Shown here piece after piece: positions 19,155 to 20,127 of a stretch of 20,127 nt of DNA. A program made the translations under genes and the position numbers. Below the pieces are notes generated by a model. That model saw only the letters and a list, made by a program, of their open reading frames with translations, ran no database searches and was not told where the DNA came from. The first letter of the stretch is position 1, and each line of letters starts with the position of its first letter. The DNA comes from Paulinella micropora (taxonomy: Eukaryota; Cercozoa; Imbricatea; Euglyphida): positions 501,298 through 521,424 of the forward strand of contig BJOX01000271.1 of NCBI GenBank assembly GCA_009731375.1, given 5' to 3'.

Positions 19155-19612
19155 ANNNNNNNNNNNNNNNNNNNNNNNNNNNNNNNNNNNNNNNNNNNNN
19201 NNNNNNNNNNNNNNNNNNNNNNNNNNNNNNNNNNNNNNNNNNNNNNNNNNNNNNNNNNNNNNNNNNNNNNNNNNNNNNNNNNNNNNNNNNNNNNNNNNNN
19301 NNNNNNNNNNNNNNNNNNNNNNNNNNNNNNNNNNNNNNNNNNNNNNNNNNNNNNNNNNNNNNNNNNNNNNNNNNNNNNNNNNNNNNNNNNNNNNNNNNNN
19401 NNNNNNNNNNNNNNNNNNNNNNNNNNNNNNNNNNNNNNNNNNNNNNNNNNNNNNNNNNNNNNNNNNNNNNNNNNNNNNNNNNNNNNNNNNNNNNNNNNNN
19501 NNNNNNNNNNNNNNNNNNNNNNNNNNNNNNNNNNNNNNNNNNNNNNNNNNNNNNNNNNNNNNNNNNNNNNNNNNNNNNNNNNNNNNNNNNNNNNNNNNNN
19601 NNNNNNNNNNNN
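19122..19612. other. Poly-G32 and a 457-N gap
   Basis: 32 Gs (19122-19153), AA, then 457 Ns (19156-19612). An upstream MTK exon could be hidden in this gap. Confidence 0.95.
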
Positions 19613-19638
19613 GAGAGAGAGAGAGGGAGGGAGGGAGG

Positions 19639-19709
<71 letters not shown>

Positions 19710-19748
19710 GGGAGAGAGAGAGGGAGAAAGATATATATAAATATATGT

Positions 19749-19780
<32 letters not shown>

Positions 19781-19812
19781 GGAGGGAGAGGGAGGGAGAG
19801 AGACGGAGAGAG
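19613..19812. repeat. (GA)n/(GGGA)n array
   Basis: A GA array with GGGA units, interrupted at about 19730-19747 by ATATATATAAATATATGT. Confidence 0.95.
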
Positions 19813-20075
19813 ATTATATATATGAATTATTAAAAATAGAAAGAAAAAAACAAAGAAAGAAAGAGAAAATACGCAGTGAAGAAAAGAAGAGACTGAACTG
19901 GACGTGTTGGAGATCAACAAAAACCATCCAACAAAAAAGACCAAAAACACCACCAACACAATCAACAACAAGAACGACAGATTGACGACAGGCGTTAACG
20001 GCAACGACAACAACGACAACAACGATAACAACGACAACGACGACATACACGACAACAACGACACAGAGAGAGAGG
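19813..20075. other. A-rich island with AAC/GAC-rich end
   Basis: About 260 nt. The first part is A-rich complex sequence. From about 19930 it becomes a degenerate CAA/GACAAC repeat. The minus-strand frame here (a Leu/Val-rich stretch) is a translation of the repeat. No exon signal matching MTK was found. Confidence 0.5.

Positions 20076-20122
<47 letters not shown>
20076..20122. repeat. Poly-A47
   Basis: 47 As followed by five Gs at the window end. The homopolymer may mark another assembly edge. Confidence 0.9.
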
Positions 20123-20125
<3 letters not shown>

Positions 20126-20127
20126 GG

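Overview
This is a microsatellite-dominated eukaryotic window. No bacterial gene organisation is visible. Nearly everything is one of three things: very long simple-sequence arrays (TATC/GATA, CATA/GTAT, AAT, GAA/TTC, GA/CT), assembly gaps, or short islands of complex sequence. The host has spliceosomal GT-AG introns, tRNA-derived SINEs and probable non-LTR retroelement remains. An invertebrate animal, perhaps a mollusc or another lophotrochozoan, fits best. That is inference; an intron-rich alga with very small exons is not excluded.

The best-supported gene is the 3' part of a methylthioribose kinase (MTK) gene on the minus strand, 18586 down to about 16078. Three tiny exons (47, 43 and 72 nt) have matching splice phases and together spell the conserved MTK C-terminal region ([21 protein letters not shown]...). 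A fourth exon with a stop codon is a plausible terminus. The introns are almost pure TATC arrays on the sense strand. A second, unrecognised gene ends on the plus strand near the left edge, with a 36-nt exon at 632-667 and a terminal exon at 1120-1181.

The most interesting signal is shared by both genes. Truncated copies of an exon edge, usually with its splice site, are scattered through the neighbouring tetranucleotide arrays. MTK exon 'VAHVADLE' has six partial copies of its 5' edge upstream. The left-hand gene has extra partial copies of both exons.

Layout: 1-1990, TCTA arrays with the left gene's exons and two head-to-head array hairpins. 1990-4378, complex sequence with a possible decayed retroelement. 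4379-4861, pyrimidine tract and gap. 4862-7300, AT-rich complex DNA with a dispersed 64-bp repeat, a 131-bp tandem duplication and a foldback palindrome. 7300-8060, G-runs, a gap and trinucleotide arrays. 8060-9790, two near-identical SINEs embedded in AAT arrays. 9790-11950, about 2 kb of GAA/GGA and TTC tracts with strand switches. 11950-14430, CATA, CT and GA arrays with large gaps. 14430-16130, AAT, CATA and GATA arrays with exon-like islands. 16078-19081, the MTK exons in GATA arrays. 19122 to the end, poly-G, a gap, GA arrays, an AAC-rich island and poly-A.

Most long open frames in the window are translations of repeats (YLSI, HTYI, LLLL, SSSS, RERE) and were not annotated as genes.
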